Assembly: GCA_016234855.1 (NCBI GenBank)
Contig: JACRNO010000037.1
Coordinates: 1 to 55,830 of the forward strand
Direction: 5' to 3'
From: Deltaproteobacteria bacterium
GTDB lineage: Bacteria; Desulfobacterota; GWC2-55-46
Length of the DNA: 55,830 bases
A model generated the notes under the pieces. It had not been told where the DNA came from, ran no database searches, and was given only the letters and a program-made list of their open reading frames with translations. Position 1 is the stretch's first letter. Each line of letters opens with the position of its first letter. Of the stretch, positions 17,611-27,915 are shown one piece after another. The position numbers and the translations under genes are program-made.

Positions 17611-18894
17611 ATGTCGACCTCGAAAGAAATCCTGAAATATCTCTACGGTCTTGAGCGCGGCGGGATAAAGCCGGGTCTTGAGCGGATAGAGCGGCTCGTC
17701 GAGGCCCTCGGTAACCCGCAACTTGCGTACCCGTGCGTCCACGTTGGCGGGACCAATGGCAAAGGCTCAACCGCGGCTATGACGGCTTCCATACTCATGA
17801 AGGCAGGGTATCGCGTCGGCCTTTACACATCCCCGCACCTTGTAAGGTTCAGCGAGCGGATAAGGATAAACAACAGAGAGATTTCAAACGCCGCGTTGGT
17901 GAAGATAGCAACGCGGGTCAGGAAGGCGGCACGTAGTGTGCCCGCCTCAACAGGTTCCGTCTCGTTCTTTGAATTCACAACTGCAATGGCCTTCGAGTAC
18001 TTCAGGCAAGAGCGCGTCGACATCGCGGTCATAGAGGTCGGCATGGGCGGCAGGTGGGACGCCACCAACGTTGTAAGGCCGCTCGTATCGGTTATAACCA
18101 CGGTTGATATCGACCATACGGCGTATCTCGGCAAGAGCCTCGCCAAGATTGCCGTTGAGAAAGCCGGGATTATAAAGAAAGGTGTCCCTGTCGTCTGCGG
18201 CGAGTCAAAGGCGCAGGCCGTTGGGATAATCGCAAAGGCCGCAAATGCGGCTGGCGCGCCGTTGTACAGGCTTGGCACGGAGTTTGATATGACCGACGGC
18301 GCAGCCGGGCTTTCCTATCGCGGTATCAATGGCCGGATTGACCGGTTAAAGCTCGGTCTTGTCGGAGGCCATCAGAAAAGGAATGCGGCGTGCGCCCTTG
18401 CCGCAGTTGAGCTTTTGAAAGAGGCAGGGTGGCGGATACCTTTAAAGGCGATAAGGGACGGTCTGCGCGGCGTTAGCTGGCCGGGCCGCGTTGAGGTGTT
18501 AGGCTGTCGTCCGCTCGTCATTATAGATTCGGCGCACAACCCGGCAGGCGCGGCAACGCTTAGCGCCTCGCTCGCTTTATTCCGTTATAAAAAACTCTTT
18601 CTCGTCCTCGGCATCATGGCTGACAAGGACATAGACGGCATTATGTCCGCGCTTGCGCCCCTTGCACATACAGTAATCGTATGCGTTCCGGTCTGCGACA
18701 GGGCGGCAAGCCTTGACGTTATGCGTGACAGGGCCGCCTCTTATGGAAAAGAGGTCATAACGGCCGCGTCCGTCACAGCGGCATGCAAGGCCGCGCTGGA
18801 AGCGGCTTCTGCCGCGGACGCCGTTTGCGTCACCGGCTCGATATTCACCGTTGGAGAGGCAAGAAGCTATCTGTTGCGCGTTTGCGGGCGGTAG
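17611..18894 (+). CDS. folC: Folylpolyglutamate synthase / dihydrofolate synthase
   Basis: FolC adds glutamate to dihydropteroate and extends the polyglutamate tail of folates. The protein has 427 residues. It shows the Mur-ligase-like P-loop HVGGTNGKGSTAAM near residue 45 and the TSPHLVRFSERIRI signature near 75. VIEVGMGGRWDATN, then DIDHTAYLGKSLAKIAVEKAGI with the Mg/ATP-site residues, and IIDSAHNPAG follow. Length and motifs are normal. ATG 17611 begins a few bases after the repeat cluster, which leaves little room for a ribosome site. Its position after accD matches the common trp-accD-folC order. Confidence 0.96.
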   Translation: MSTSKEILKYLYGLERGGIKPGLERIERLVEALGNPQLAYPCVHVGGTNGKGSTAAMTASILMKAGYRVGLYTSPHLVRFSERIRINNREISNAALVKIATRVRKAARSVPASTGSVSFFEFTTAMAFEYFRQERVDIAVIEVGMGGRWDATNVVRPLVSVITTVDIDHTAYLGKSLAKIAVEKAGIIKKGVPVVCGESKAQAVGIIAKAANAAGAPLYRLGTEFDMTDGAAGLSYRGINGRIDRLKLGLVGGHQKRNAACALAAVELLKEAGWRIPLKAIRDGLRGVSWPGRVEVLGCRPLVIIDSAHNPAGAATLSASLALFRYKKLFLVLGIMADKDIDGIMSALAPLAHTVIVCVPVCDRAASLDVMRDRAASYGKEVITAASVTAACKAALEAASAADAVCVTGSIFTVGEARSYLLRVCGR

Positions 18895-19304
18895 CGGTTT
18901 TATGATGCGTATTTCTCCTCCCCTTTTTTAAGGGGAGGCTGGGAGGGGTTATGCGCGCACCGGTAAAAAAAACAGGGCTAAATCCCTCCCCTATAAATGG
19001 TGGAGTTCTGTGCCGTCAGGAGTTTCCTCCTGACGGCGGAGCCCGGCGGATGGCAGGAGGAAACTCCTGCCATCACTTCAAAGCATGAGATTGCTTCCCC
19101 TTTCGCTGCGCTCAGGGCTTCGGCTCACGCGCTCGCAAAGACAATCGCTTACTTTTTGAAATTTATGCAAAGGTCTCCTCTGAAAGGTTATGGTCTTGCG
19201 CTTTTAGAGCTTCCCCCGCTTGTAAAACCCCTCTTGATGTGCTAAGTTTTCAACTACTCGTCCGTGCTGCTTTTTCCCTTAAATCATAAGGTCATTATAC
19301 CCTC
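18895..19304. other. Repeat-filled gap between folC and lptD
   Basis: No gene is seen. The gap contains a CTCCCC...GGGGAG palindrome (about 18915-18950), and hairpins built on GTCAGGAGTTTCCTCCTGAC (19015-19034) and GGCAGGAGGAAACTCCTGCC (about 19051-19070). It also has a fragment of the family-2 repeat ending TTATGCAAAGGTCTCC (about 19163-19178). Confidence 0.6.
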
Positions 19305-21455
19305 ATGCGTATTTTCATGGCGTCGCTCTTTTGTGCCGGACTCCTTGCCCTGTCCCTTCCAGTCCTTGCGGATGACGGGCCGAGCACCGATATATTCCAG
19401 AAAGACGCGCCCGTTGACCTGACCGCGGATACCGTCAGTTTCGACAAGGGCACAGAGACGTATCTTGCGACAGGCAACGTCGTTGTCAAGCAGGAGGGCA
19501 CTACCCTTACGGCCGACAAGGCGATGATAAACATGCAGTCCGGCGCGGCAACCGCAGTGGGCAATATCGTTGTCTTTGATGAGGGCGGCAATACGCTTCG
19601 CGGCGATGAGATGAAGATGAACATAAAGGAGAAGACGGTCGTCGTTGCGAACGGCAGGATATTCTACAAGGTCGAGAATATCCATCTGCGCGGCGACCCC
19701 ATAAGGAAGACGGGCAGGGAGACCTACAACGCCGACTCCATCAGCTATACCACATGCGATTGCCCTGATGACGAGGCCCCGGCCTGGTCGTTTACCGCGT
19801 CCTCGGCAGAGCTTATCGTGGGGGAGTATTTGACGGGCTGGAACGCGTTCTTCCGCGTCAAAGGCGTGCCGTTGCTTTATTCGCCCTACGTCTCCATGCC
19901 GATAAAACGCGAGAGACAGAGCGGTTTTCTTCAGCCGAAACCCGGGTATTCCAAGCTGCGCGGTTTTATATTCAAGGATTCGTTCTTCTGGGCAATATCA
20001 AAGAATACGGATGCGACCTTCGACATAGATGAGGAGACGAAGCGCGGTCTGGGCAAGGGGGTAGAGTTCCGTTATATACGCACGCGCGATTCATACGGCG
20101 AGGCGAACTTCTTTCATTTCAAGGAGAAGGATATCAAGCGCGTAAGGGAGTTTCGCAAGGGCGTTGACAACCTTGCGCGGCCGCAAAACGCGACTGATGA
20201 CCGGTGGCGTTTCAAGTGGCAGCACAACGAGAACCTGCCCTCCGGCGTCCTGGTCAAGGCGCGCGTGGATATGATAAGCGATGACGAGTACTTCATCGAC
20301 TTCGGCAAGGGCACCAGGGAGCGCTCGCTCGAGTCCATCGAAAGCAACCTATCCGTCAACAAGAACTGGTCGATATACAGCCTTACGGCGCAGGCGCGTT
20401 TTTTCAATAATCTGCTCGTTGAGAGCGACAGGGCGACGGTGCAGATGCTGCCGGCCGTGGCCCTTACGTCCTCCAATCAGCGGCTCGGTGTGACCCCGTT
20501 TTATATCTCGTCCGAGTCGAGTTTCGTGAACTTCGTGAGACAGGAAGGGCTGAAGGGGCAGCGCCTTGATATACATCCGCGCATATCGCTGCCGCTCCGC
20601 CCGGGCGGGTATTTTGATTTCACGCCGTCCATAGGCCCGCGCGCTACCTACTATCTCGTGAAGAACGACCCGAACGGCAGGTTTACGGACAGGTATATCT
20701 ATGACGTCAGGGCCGTCCTTACCACGACCTTCACCAGGGTCTATTTCCCGGACACTGGCGGGTTGCGCGCGGTGCGTCATACGATAAGGCCGGGCCTGGT
20801 CTATACGTATATACCGGAGGCCGTGCAAACCGATATCCCGAAGTTCGATTCGGTCGACGATATCGCGCAGGCCAACAGGCTCACGTATTCGTTGAATACG
20901 ATATTCACCGGCAAGTTCAAGGGCGAGACAAAACCTGTCTACCGTAACCTCGTTTATTTCAACCTCAGTCAGAGCTATAATATAAACGAGGCCACGAGGA
21001 AGCTCCTGACAACGACGGACAGGCACAGGCCGTTTTCCAACGTCCTTGGCGACGCGCGCCTTTTGCCTGACGAGCGGATAAACTTTACCATGCGCGGTTC
21101 TTATGACGTCTATCACCACTGGCTTGCAAGTTACGACACAGGGGCCTCGGTCTCCGATACCCGCGGGGACTCGCTGAGTCTGACGCGCAGGTTTATCCGC
21201 GCTCAGGCCGATTATTTTGAGGCCGCGGCCCGCGCCCGCCTTGCCGCATCCTGGGACGTTACGTTCAACAAGAGGTTCTCTTTCGTGGAAGGCAGGTCTC
21301 TTGAGACCTCTTACGGCATAGACTACAGGCACCAGTGCTGGAGTTACCTGCTGACCTACACGATGCGCCCGGAAGAGCGCATCGTCTATCTTACGCTCAA
21401 TCTCCTCGGTCTCGGCAGGGTGGGCGGCATACAGGGCAGGATAGAGCCGCTCTAA
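19305..21455 (+). CDS. lptD: LPS-assembly protein LptD
   Basis: LptD is the outer-membrane barrel that, with LptE, inserts lipopolysaccharide into the outer leaflet. The 716-residue protein has a signal peptide (1-22), an OstA/LptA-like beta-jellyroll domain at about 30-150 (repeats such as YLATGNVVVKQEGTTLTADK and VGNIVVFDEGGNTLRGDEM), then a large barrel domain. Cys151 and Cys153 (TTCDCPDD) and Cys678 (HQCWSY) are positioned like the cysteines that cross-link jellyroll and barrel in other LptDs. Its presence shows a true LPS-bearing outer membrane. The last residues PL are atypical for a barrel, which usually ends in Phe or Trp. lptE is not in the window. Confidence 0.93.
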   Translation: MRIFMASLFCAGLLALSLPVLADDGPSTDIFQKDAPVDLTADTVSFDKGTETYLATGNVVVKQEGTTLTADKAMINMQSGAATAVGNIVVFDEGGNTLRGDEMKMNIKEKTVVVANGRIFYKVENIHLRGDPIRKTGRETYNADSISYTTCDCPDDEAPAWSFTASSAELIVGEYLTGWNAFFRVKGVPLLYSPYVSMPIKRERQSGFLQPKPGYSKLRGFIFKDSFFWAISKNTDATFDIDEETKRGLGKGVEFRYIRTRDSYGEANFFHFKEKDIKRVREFRKGVDNLARPQNATDDRWRFKWQHNENLPSGVLVKARVDMISDDEYFIDFGKGTRERSLESIESNLSVNKNWSIYSLTAQARFFNNLLVESDRATVQMLPAVALTSSNQRLGVTPFYISSESSFVNFVRQEGLKGQRLDIHPRISLPLRPGGYFDFTPSIGPRATYYLVKNDPNGRFTDRYIYDVRAVLTTTFTRVYFPDTGGLRAVRHTIRPGLVYTYIPEAVQTDIPKFDSVDDIAQANRLTYSLNTIFTGKFKGETKPVYRNLVYFNLSQSYNINEATRKLLTTTDRHRPFSNVLGDARLLPDERINFTMRGSYDVYHHWLASYDTGASVSDTRGDSLSLTRRFIRAQADYFEAAARARLAASWDVTFNKRFSFVEGRSLETSYGIDYRHQCWSYLLTYTMRPEERIVYLTLNLLGLGRVGGIQGRIEPL

Positions 21456-21525
21456 TGCTTCCGAATGTCTGGAACGTTCCGTCTTTTCGCGCAGTTAGCC
21501 CTGCGCGCGGCCTGCGCCATGATTG

Positions 21526-21554
21526 TTGACACACACCTTCTATTGCGATAAACT
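21526..21554 (+). promoter_or_regulatory. Putative sigma70-type promoter
   Basis: A consensus TTGACA at 21526-21531 and TAAACT at 21549-21554 are separated by exactly 17 bases, between lptD and the receiver-domain gene. A transcript would carry a leader of roughly 110 bases. Confidence 0.55.
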
Positions 21555-21671
21555 GAGTGTCTATTTTGTTATATTGCTTGGTTTTCCGTCTCTTTCTCCA
21601 GAGGCGTCGCCGTATTTATACCCGGCGATACGGCTCCTGATGCCATTAACATCCAAGGACTGCATAGCGGC

Positions 21672-22316
21672 ATGGTACAGAAAAAAGAACCTGTTGAGAT
21701 AACCTGTTCGGGCTGTAATACGGCTTTCAGGCTATGGGTGCCTGAGGATATGCCTAATATCAGGGTCGGCGTCAAGGTGAGTTGCGTCTTGTGCGGGGCG
21801 CGCTATACGGTAAGGAAGACCGAGGCTGGGTTTGACGTAAAGCCCTTGGGTGAGGAGGCCCCGGCCACGCAGGCCGCAGCCGCGGCTGCGGTCGTGGCGC
21901 AGGCGTCTTCCGACGCAGCCGATACCATCCTTATGATAGAAGACGACAAGGTCGCCCGCGCCATGGCCGAGACTCAACTCGCCGAGTCGGGCATCAGCGT
22001 TGTCATGGCCAAGAACGGCAACGAGGCCTTGAAGGTGCTCAAGAAAAAGAAGATAAGCCTTATCGTCTCTGACCTGCACCTTAAAAACCCGGCAGACCCT
22101 GAATCCACCATTGACGGTGAGGAGCTTCTGAGGCTCATCATCGATTCCGGCATCTCTTTGCCCGCGATTATCACCACCGGCAAAGACCTGTTGGACGACA
22201 TGATAGCGGACCCGAAATGGTATGACCTTCACGTGAAGGGTTTCATACAGAAGGGGAATCCTTTCTGGGTGGAGGAACTGAGGCTCAAGATAAAAGAGGT
22301 GCTCTACAGGGATTAA
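21672..22316 (+). CDS. Zinc-ribbon receiver-domain protein
   Basis: A 214-residue cytoplasmic protein. Residues 10-50 carry two CxxC pairs (CSGC and CVLC) resembling the MJ0042/zinc-ribbon fold. An Ala-rich linker follows at about 65-85, then a response-regulator receiver domain at about 86-210. The phosphoacceptor is Asp134 in LIVSDLHL, with the acidic pair in ILMIEDDK and a C-terminal Lys in GFIQKGNP. The beta3-alpha3 region is longer than usual. There is no output domain beyond the ribbon and no histidine kinase nearby, so it is an orphan receiver. A strong promoter precedes it and a bidirectional terminator follows. Confidence 0.88.
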   Translation: MVQKKEPVEITCSGCNTAFRLWVPEDMPNIRVGVKVSCVLCGARYTVRKTEAGFDVKPLGEEAPATQAAAAAAVVAQASSDAADTILMIEDDKVARAMAETQLAESGISVVMAKNGNEALKVLKKKKISLIVSDLHLKNPADPESTIDGEELLRLIIDSGISLPAIITTGKDLLDDMIADPKWYDLHVKGFIQKGNPFWVEELRLKIKEVLYRD

Positions 22317-22392
22317 GGCTCGGCAGCCGCGCGTGGACGGAATGGTCTGTTTTGAGATGCGCGATGCGGCGATATATTTGAGAAGATTATAT

Positions 22393-22428
22393 AAAAACGG
22401 GGGGCGCGTATTGCGCCCCCCGTTTTTT
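22393..22428. terminator. Bidirectional intrinsic terminator
   Basis: An 11-bp GC-rich perfect stem (22397-22407 with 22413-22423) has A's on its left and T's on its right, so it can stop transcription from both strands. It lies between the plus-strand receiver gene and the minus-strand peroxidase gene. Confidence 0.92.
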
Positions 22429-22457
22429 ATGGCCTTCTCTCTTCCGTGATGCAAGGG

Positions 22458-23408
<951 letters not shown>

Positions 23409-23555
23409 AAGGGCTCCTTGGTTTGCGTATGGATTGAATATATCAGAGGGCGCGGCGGCGTCAATGCCGCAAGACGTAAAATTGGGTCTTGAAATCTCAA
23501 GGCCGTTGGAAGGGACGTCGAGGCCTCAACCCGTTGGAGCAGGATGGAAGGACGG

Positions 23556-24056
23556 TTAGCCCTTCCTGCCCTTGAGCCTCTCGTACTCTTCGCGCACGTT
23601 TATCAGGTCTTCGGTCGTCTGTCTGAGCCTGTTCGAGAGCAGTTCCGTAAAAACACGGTAGATGACGTAGAGGCAGACCTCGCGCTCTTTTTCCTCAAGC
23701 CTGTCCACGAACGAGACGTCCATCTTGAGGCAGCTTGTTTTTTCGACTGCGTAGACCGAGGCCGAGCGCGGCATGGCGTCAATGATGCCCATCTCCCCGA
23801 AGACGTCGCCGCAACGGTCGAGGATGCGCACTTCGATGCCTTGCTTGACTATCCGGACCTTGCCGGTCAGGAGAAGGAAGATGTGCTGGTCGAAGCCGCC
23901 CTCGTCGAATACCGTCTCGTTGTCCTCGAACTCGGCTATCCTGCAGAGTTTTATGAGGCTCTTTACCTGAGTCTCGTCAAGGGCTTCGATGATGGGCAGT
24001 TTTTTCAGGCTCTTGACGAGTTCGATGTTTTCTTCAAGGTATCTGGTCTCTTTCAT
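23556..24056 (-). CDS. Stand-alone cyclic-nucleotide-binding domain protein
   Basis: A 166-residue protein that consists of one cNMP-binding (CRP-like) domain at about 20-125 and a helical tail. The phosphate-binding cassette is GDVFGEMGIIDAMPRSASV, with the Arg-Ser pair typical of functional pockets. There is no helix-turn-helix, so it is not a CRP-type regulator; the C-terminal helix with RLRQTTEDLINVREEYERL may be a dimerisation coil. A similar protein is encoded at 55066-55536. What it regulates is not evident. Confidence 0.88.
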   Translation of the reverse strand: MKETRYLEENIELVKSLKKLPIIEALDETQVKSLIKLCRIAEFEDNETVFDEGGFDQHIFLLLTGKVRIVKQGIEVRILDRCGDVFGEMGIIDAMPRSASVYAVEKTSCLKMDVSFVDRLEEKEREVCLYVIYRVFTELLSNRLRQTTEDLINVREEYERLKGRKG

Positions 24057-24122
24057 TGTCTGCTCCTTTGGGCATGAACGTCTGCGGGTTTGTATTCAGG
24101 TTAATCAGCGTAAAGTCCTACG

Positions 24123-27086
24123 TTAGAGATTCGAGTATATGGTCAGATAGACCTGGGTCGTGCCGTCCTGGTTGAGCCCGTGCGCCACGCCGATGGCAGG
24201 CGTTATCTCGATGAGATAGCCGAGCGTCATGTCCATGCGGAGCTCCGCGCCCACGCCGACCTTGAGCCGGGGGATGCTGAAACCCCTGTCGTCGTCCCAG
24301 ACCTCGCCCGCGTCCGCAAACGCCGCCGCGTGGAGCTTCTCCATGAAGAACGGCTTGGTGTTGATGCCCTGGAATAGATACATGATAGGCGAGCGCGCCT
24401 CGATTGTAGAGGTTGCCACGAACTTGCCTGTCGAAGACCTTGACGGAAAGCCGCGGAGACCGAAATCCGATTGTCCCGGCGTGCCGCCGAGTTGGAAGGC
24501 CTGCTGCGTTATACGCGCGCCGCTGGCCGCGCCGCCCTTGAGGTTCAGGTAGAGGACGCTGTGGCGGAGCCTTCCTGTGAATTCAGGGGCGAGGTACTCG
24601 GACAGGGACGCGGTGAATTCCTTGGAATGCACGTCGCTTCCCACGGCCCGCGAATAATACCTGTAGACTACCGAGGCCTCCTTGCCTTCCTCGTGGCTGA
24701 TGGAGTAAGGATACTTGAGGCTGCTGGAAAAGTCGAGCTTGACAAAGACGTTGTCGCGCCTGCCTTCGAATACGGGCAGCCCGCCGAAGAGGCCGTTCGA
24801 TATGTCGGACTGTGCGCCCTGCCTGAGAAACTCGTATCCGAACGTGAGAAGATGATATTCTTCGAGCCGGTAGAGCGGCACGGCAGCGGCCAGCACGAGG
24901 TTCGTCTGTCTCTCGTAATAATCGCCCCTGCCTGCAAGGTCGGTGTAGAGGACGGGCCTCGAGCGCGACGAGACGATAATGGTCGGGTAGGCGTAGTCGT
25001 TATGGTAGATGAGGTTATAGTAGCCCTCGCCGCTGGCAAGCCCGACGCCCGCCTCGACTAAATAGGTGTTGTAGGCGAGCGCGTCTTGACCGATGGTGAA
25101 CGCGCCGAGCACGCCGCCGTCCTTGTCGCCGGTAAGCGTAGGCAGCCAGAAGCGCGGCCACAGGGTCTTTGTTACTGAATACGGCCTTGCCTCAAGCGGC
25201 GTTGCGCTAAGCGCGTAAGGATGGCTGCCGGATGCGGCCGACTCCCTTGCCTGTGTCTCCTTCCAGTACGGCCTTATCGTCGGGGTCTTGTCCATGCCTG
25301 CCGGGTCAAAGGCGGTTTTTGCAATCCTGAAACCCGTTGAGCGGTAGCTTGAGAATATGAGCTCGCCCCCGTTGGGCGAGAGGTCGGGTTGGAACGCGCC
25401 GCCGAGGACATGGGTCAGCTGGCGTCTTTGTCCGTCCTTGAACGAGTAAGCGTAGAGGTTGAAGACGTTGGTCTCGTCGGAGGTGTATATGATGAAACGG
25501 CCGTCCTTCGACCACGTCGGATAGTTGATGTCGAACCGGCCTTCGACGAGCGTGACGTCCTTTTGAGAGGCCGCGTCAACGACGTGGAGCGCGCTCGTGC
25601 CGTCGTTGCCAGTGAGGGCGTATGCTATGGCCGAGCCGTCCGGAGACCAGCGGGGCGCGGAGACCCGCATGTCTTTGTATGCGGTCACAGGCCTTGCCGC
25701 GTAGGTCTTGCGATTGGATAAGAAATGACGCGCGCCGTCGTCCTCGATGACAACGAGGTTCTGCCCGCCCCTGTTGGAAATAATCGCTGCGAAACGTCTG
25801 CCGTCAGGCGCCACGTCGGCCTCTTTGACGCGCATGCCCCGCGTAAGCCGCTCCACGCAGCCCGACTTTACGTCGTAGGAGTAGAGGTCAGAGTAGACGT
25901 TAAAGCCGCCGGACACCTCGCCCTGGGTAAAGTATATCGCCCGGCCGTCCGGCGACCAGGAGAGCGAATGGTCTGAGTAGCGTCTTCTGAACGCCTGGCG
26001 CGGATTGCCGCCGTTCGCGTCCGCCAGCCATACGGCCTCGTGTCCGTGCGGGTCGCGTCTGTTGTATGCGACGGCGCGCCCGTCAGGCGACCAGCGTGGG
26101 TTGGTGAGGAGTTCGCCTGAGAGCGGGAGTTCGTCGAACGCGGTAAGCGGCACCTGCTTCAGCACGGCTATCTGTTCGCGTTCCTCGACCTTGAGGTCCG
26201 CGAGCATGTCGTAGTAGAGGAAGGGGTAGTTCTTGCCCCTTGTCAGACGCTCAGCGACGCCATTAAGCAGGTATGGGAACCTGCCTGCGTGGGAGAACGA
26301 GAGCCTGCCCGGCATATCCGCGCCGTACCTGTCGGCGATGTATTTTTGCAGGCGCATGCCGAAGACGTAGGGGCTGTGCCCGTTGGGCCAGTCCGGCATG
26401 CCGCCCTCTATCCGGTCGACCGAGGGGAGGTTGTCCTCGGCCACGGCCATGCGGTATATCATCTCGTAGTATGAACTCCTGCCGCGCCCCGCGCCGGTGT
26501 TCTCGGTCTCCGACCACGTGGCCGCGCCTTCGAGCGACCAGCGCGGCAGAAAGACGTTCGGCGGCGCGGCGAGGATAAAGCCCATAAGGCTCAACAGGTC
26601 GCCGCCGGGCAGCGGTTTGCCAAATACCTTCCTCGTGACCTTTGAATACCCGCGCGCCGAGTCCATGCCGACGATATGGGTGTATTCATGCGTGATAATC
26701 ATTGCGAGCCAGTCGTCGTATTCGCCGATGGTCATATCGAGTGCGGGCGGGACGGTCTGTATATAGATGACGTTATATGGCAGGACTCCGGCGTAGCCGT
26801 TCGCGTAGTCGGAATCGTCTATGAGTATGAGCTGGGTTTTTTCTCTCGGCCTCCAGAGGAATTCCGGGGTTATCTTCGCGTGGGCGTCTTCCGCTATGAC
26901 GGCGGCGCGCTGGGCCAGGCCTTCCAACCCCTGATGGAAGTGTATGGAGAAGTGGGCTGTCTCTATGGTGGAAAATCTGAAGGACGTGTCGTGGTTGGCG
27001 GCGCCGCAGACGCCGGTCATCGTTATTACGATAACGAGAGATGCGATAAGCGCCATGACCGGGCGCCGGGGCCTATGCCGTGCCAT
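24123..27086 (-). CDS. Three-part envelope protein: gluzincin protease, TolB-like propeller, outer-membrane barrel
   Basis: A 987-residue protein with a signal anchor or signal peptide (about 10-30). Residues about 35-330 look like a peptidase MA-type gluzincin: His133, Glu134 and His137 form HEYTH, and Glu186 in SLEGAATW is the likely third zinc ligand. About 335-600 is a TolB/PD40-type beta-propeller with repeated WSPDG-like motifs (RWSPDGRAV, SWSPDGRAI, RWSPDGSAI, TWSKDGRFI). About 640-987 resembles a BamA/Omp85-type barrel, with GQSDFGLRGFPSRS near 890. The protein would be an outer-membrane barrel carrying a periplasmic protease. It overlaps the radical SAM gene upstream by 14 bases, so it is cotranscribed with it. 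The substrate is unknown. Confidence 0.85.
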   Translation of the reverse strand: MARHRPRRPVMALIASLVIVITMTGVCGAANHDTSFRFSTIETAHFSIHFHQGLEGLAQRAAVIAEDAHAKITPEFLWRPREKTQLILIDDSDYANGYAGVLPYNVIYIQTVPPALDMTIGEYDDWLAMIITHEYTHIVGMDSARGYSKVTRKVFGKPLPGGDLLSLMGFILAAPPNVFLPRWSLEGAATWSETENTGAGRGRSSYYEMIYRMAVAEDNLPSVDRIEGGMPDWPNGHSPYVFGMRLQKYIADRYGADMPGRLSFSHAGRFPYLLNGVAERLTRGKNYPFLYYDMLADLKVEEREQIAVLKQVPLTAFDELPLSGELLTNPRWSPDGRAVAYNRRDPHGHEAVWLADANGGNPRQAFRRRYSDHSLSWSPDGRAIYFTQGEVSGGFNVYSDLYSYDVKSGCVERLTRGMRVKEADVAPDGRRFAAIISNRGGQNLVVIEDDGARHFLSNRKTYAARPVTAYKDMRVSAPRWSPDGSAIAYALTGNDGTSALHVVDAASQKDVTLVEGRFDINYPTWSKDGRFIIYTSDETNVFNLYAYSFKDGQRRQLTHVLGGAFQPDLSPNGGELIFSSYRSTGFRIAKTAFDPAGMDKTPTIRPYWKETQARESAASGSHPYALSATPLEARPYSVTKTLWPRFWLPTLTGDKDGGVLGAFTIGQDALAYNTYLVEAGVGLASGEGYYNLIYHNDYAYPTIIVSSRSRPVLYTDLAGRGDYYERQTNLVLAAAVPLYRLEEYHLLTFGYEFLRQGAQSDISNGLFGGLPVFEGRRDNVFVKLDFSSSLKYPYSISHEEGKEASVVYRYYSRAVGSDVHSKEFTASLSEYLAPEFTGRLRHSVLYLNLKGGAASGARITQQAFQLGGTPGQSDFGLRGFPSRSSTGKFVATSTIEARSPIMYLFQGINTKPFFMEKLHAAAFADAGEVWDDDRGFSIPRLKVGVGAELRMDMTLGYLIEITPAIGVAHGLNQDGTTQVYLTIYSNL

Positions 27087-27915
27087 TCGCGCCCTCCTTT
27101 ATCCCCGTCCTTCGGCGCTCGCCGAGCATGTCCCAGAGCGGGCCGCGGTGGCCGAACCTGCGAAGCGCGGCCATTGCCTCCTCTGAGTTCCTGATGTCAA
27201 GGGCAGGCACCACCCAGTTCCGGCGCTCGGACGCGCCGGTCTCAACGATGCTCAAAAGACGCTCCCTGTCGATGAGAGGCGAGATATAGAAAGTGGAGTC
27301 GAGTATGGATTGTCCGGCCTTTATAATCCCGTCGTCTATGCTCGTTTGCTCAAGCGGGGTCTTCGGGTAGACGCGCACGCCTATCATGGCGATGACCGCG
27401 CGCGGGTCGACCTCGTCCATGAACTCGAAGGCCTCTTTCACGGTCTCTTCCGTCTCGCCCGGGCCGCCGAGGATGATGTAATGCGCGGCCGGAAGTCCAG
27501 CCTCCTTGCACAGGGCCGAGACGCGCCTTACGTCCGCCTTGGTAAAGGATTTGCCCATGTTCCTGAGCATCAGGTCGCTTGCCGCGTCCGTGCCGAATTC
27601 CACGCCCTTGCAACCGGCCTCTTTCATGAGGCGCAGGAGTTCGATGGTCATGGACTTGGGCGTGGCGAAACAGGTCCACCCGACGTTCAGTTTGCGTCTG
27701 ATGAGCTCGCGGCAGATATCCTCAGCCTGTTTGGCCGGATGGTTGAAGATGTCGTCGACAAAGAAGAAGTAGTCGAGGCCGTGAGTCCTGGTCATCTCCT
27801 CCATCTCGTCTACCACGGCCTCGGCCGGCCGGCACCGGATGCGGCTGCCGTCGAGGAGCGGATAGGTGCAGTAGACGCAGGTGAACGGGCAGCCGCGCTT
27901 GCGCGCCAAAGTCAT
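27073..27915 (-). CDS. Radical SAM protein, C-terminal part of a broken B12-type gene
   Basis: This 280-codon frame encodes the radical SAM core. It begins almost directly at the cluster-binding motif CPFTCVYC (residues 9-16), followed by FFFVDDIF, GVEFGTDA and HYIILGGPGETEET. Its ATG 27915 is probably coincidental: the expected N-terminal B12-binding half lies in a different frame just upstream (27722-28414). Homologues I know of this layout have some 30 residues between the two halves. Here that linker is missing and the frame shifts, so the parent gene looks disrupted by a deletion of roughly 100 bases, unless this is an assembly error. It overlaps the protease-barrel gene by 14 bases. Confidence 0.8.
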   Translation of the reverse strand: MTLARKRGCPFTCVYCTYPLLDGSRIRCRPAEAVVDEMEEMTRTHGLDYFFFVDDIFNHPAKQAEDICRELIRRKLNVGWTCFATPKSMTIELLRLMKEAGCKGVEFGTDAASDLMLRNMGKSFTKADVRRVSALCKEAGLPAAHYIILGGPGETEETVKEAFEFMDEVDPRAVIAMIGVRVYPKTPLEQTSIDDGIIKAGQSILDSTFYISPLIDRERLLSIVETGASERRNWVVPALDIRNSEEAMAALRRFGHRGPLWDMLGERRRTGIKEGANGTA

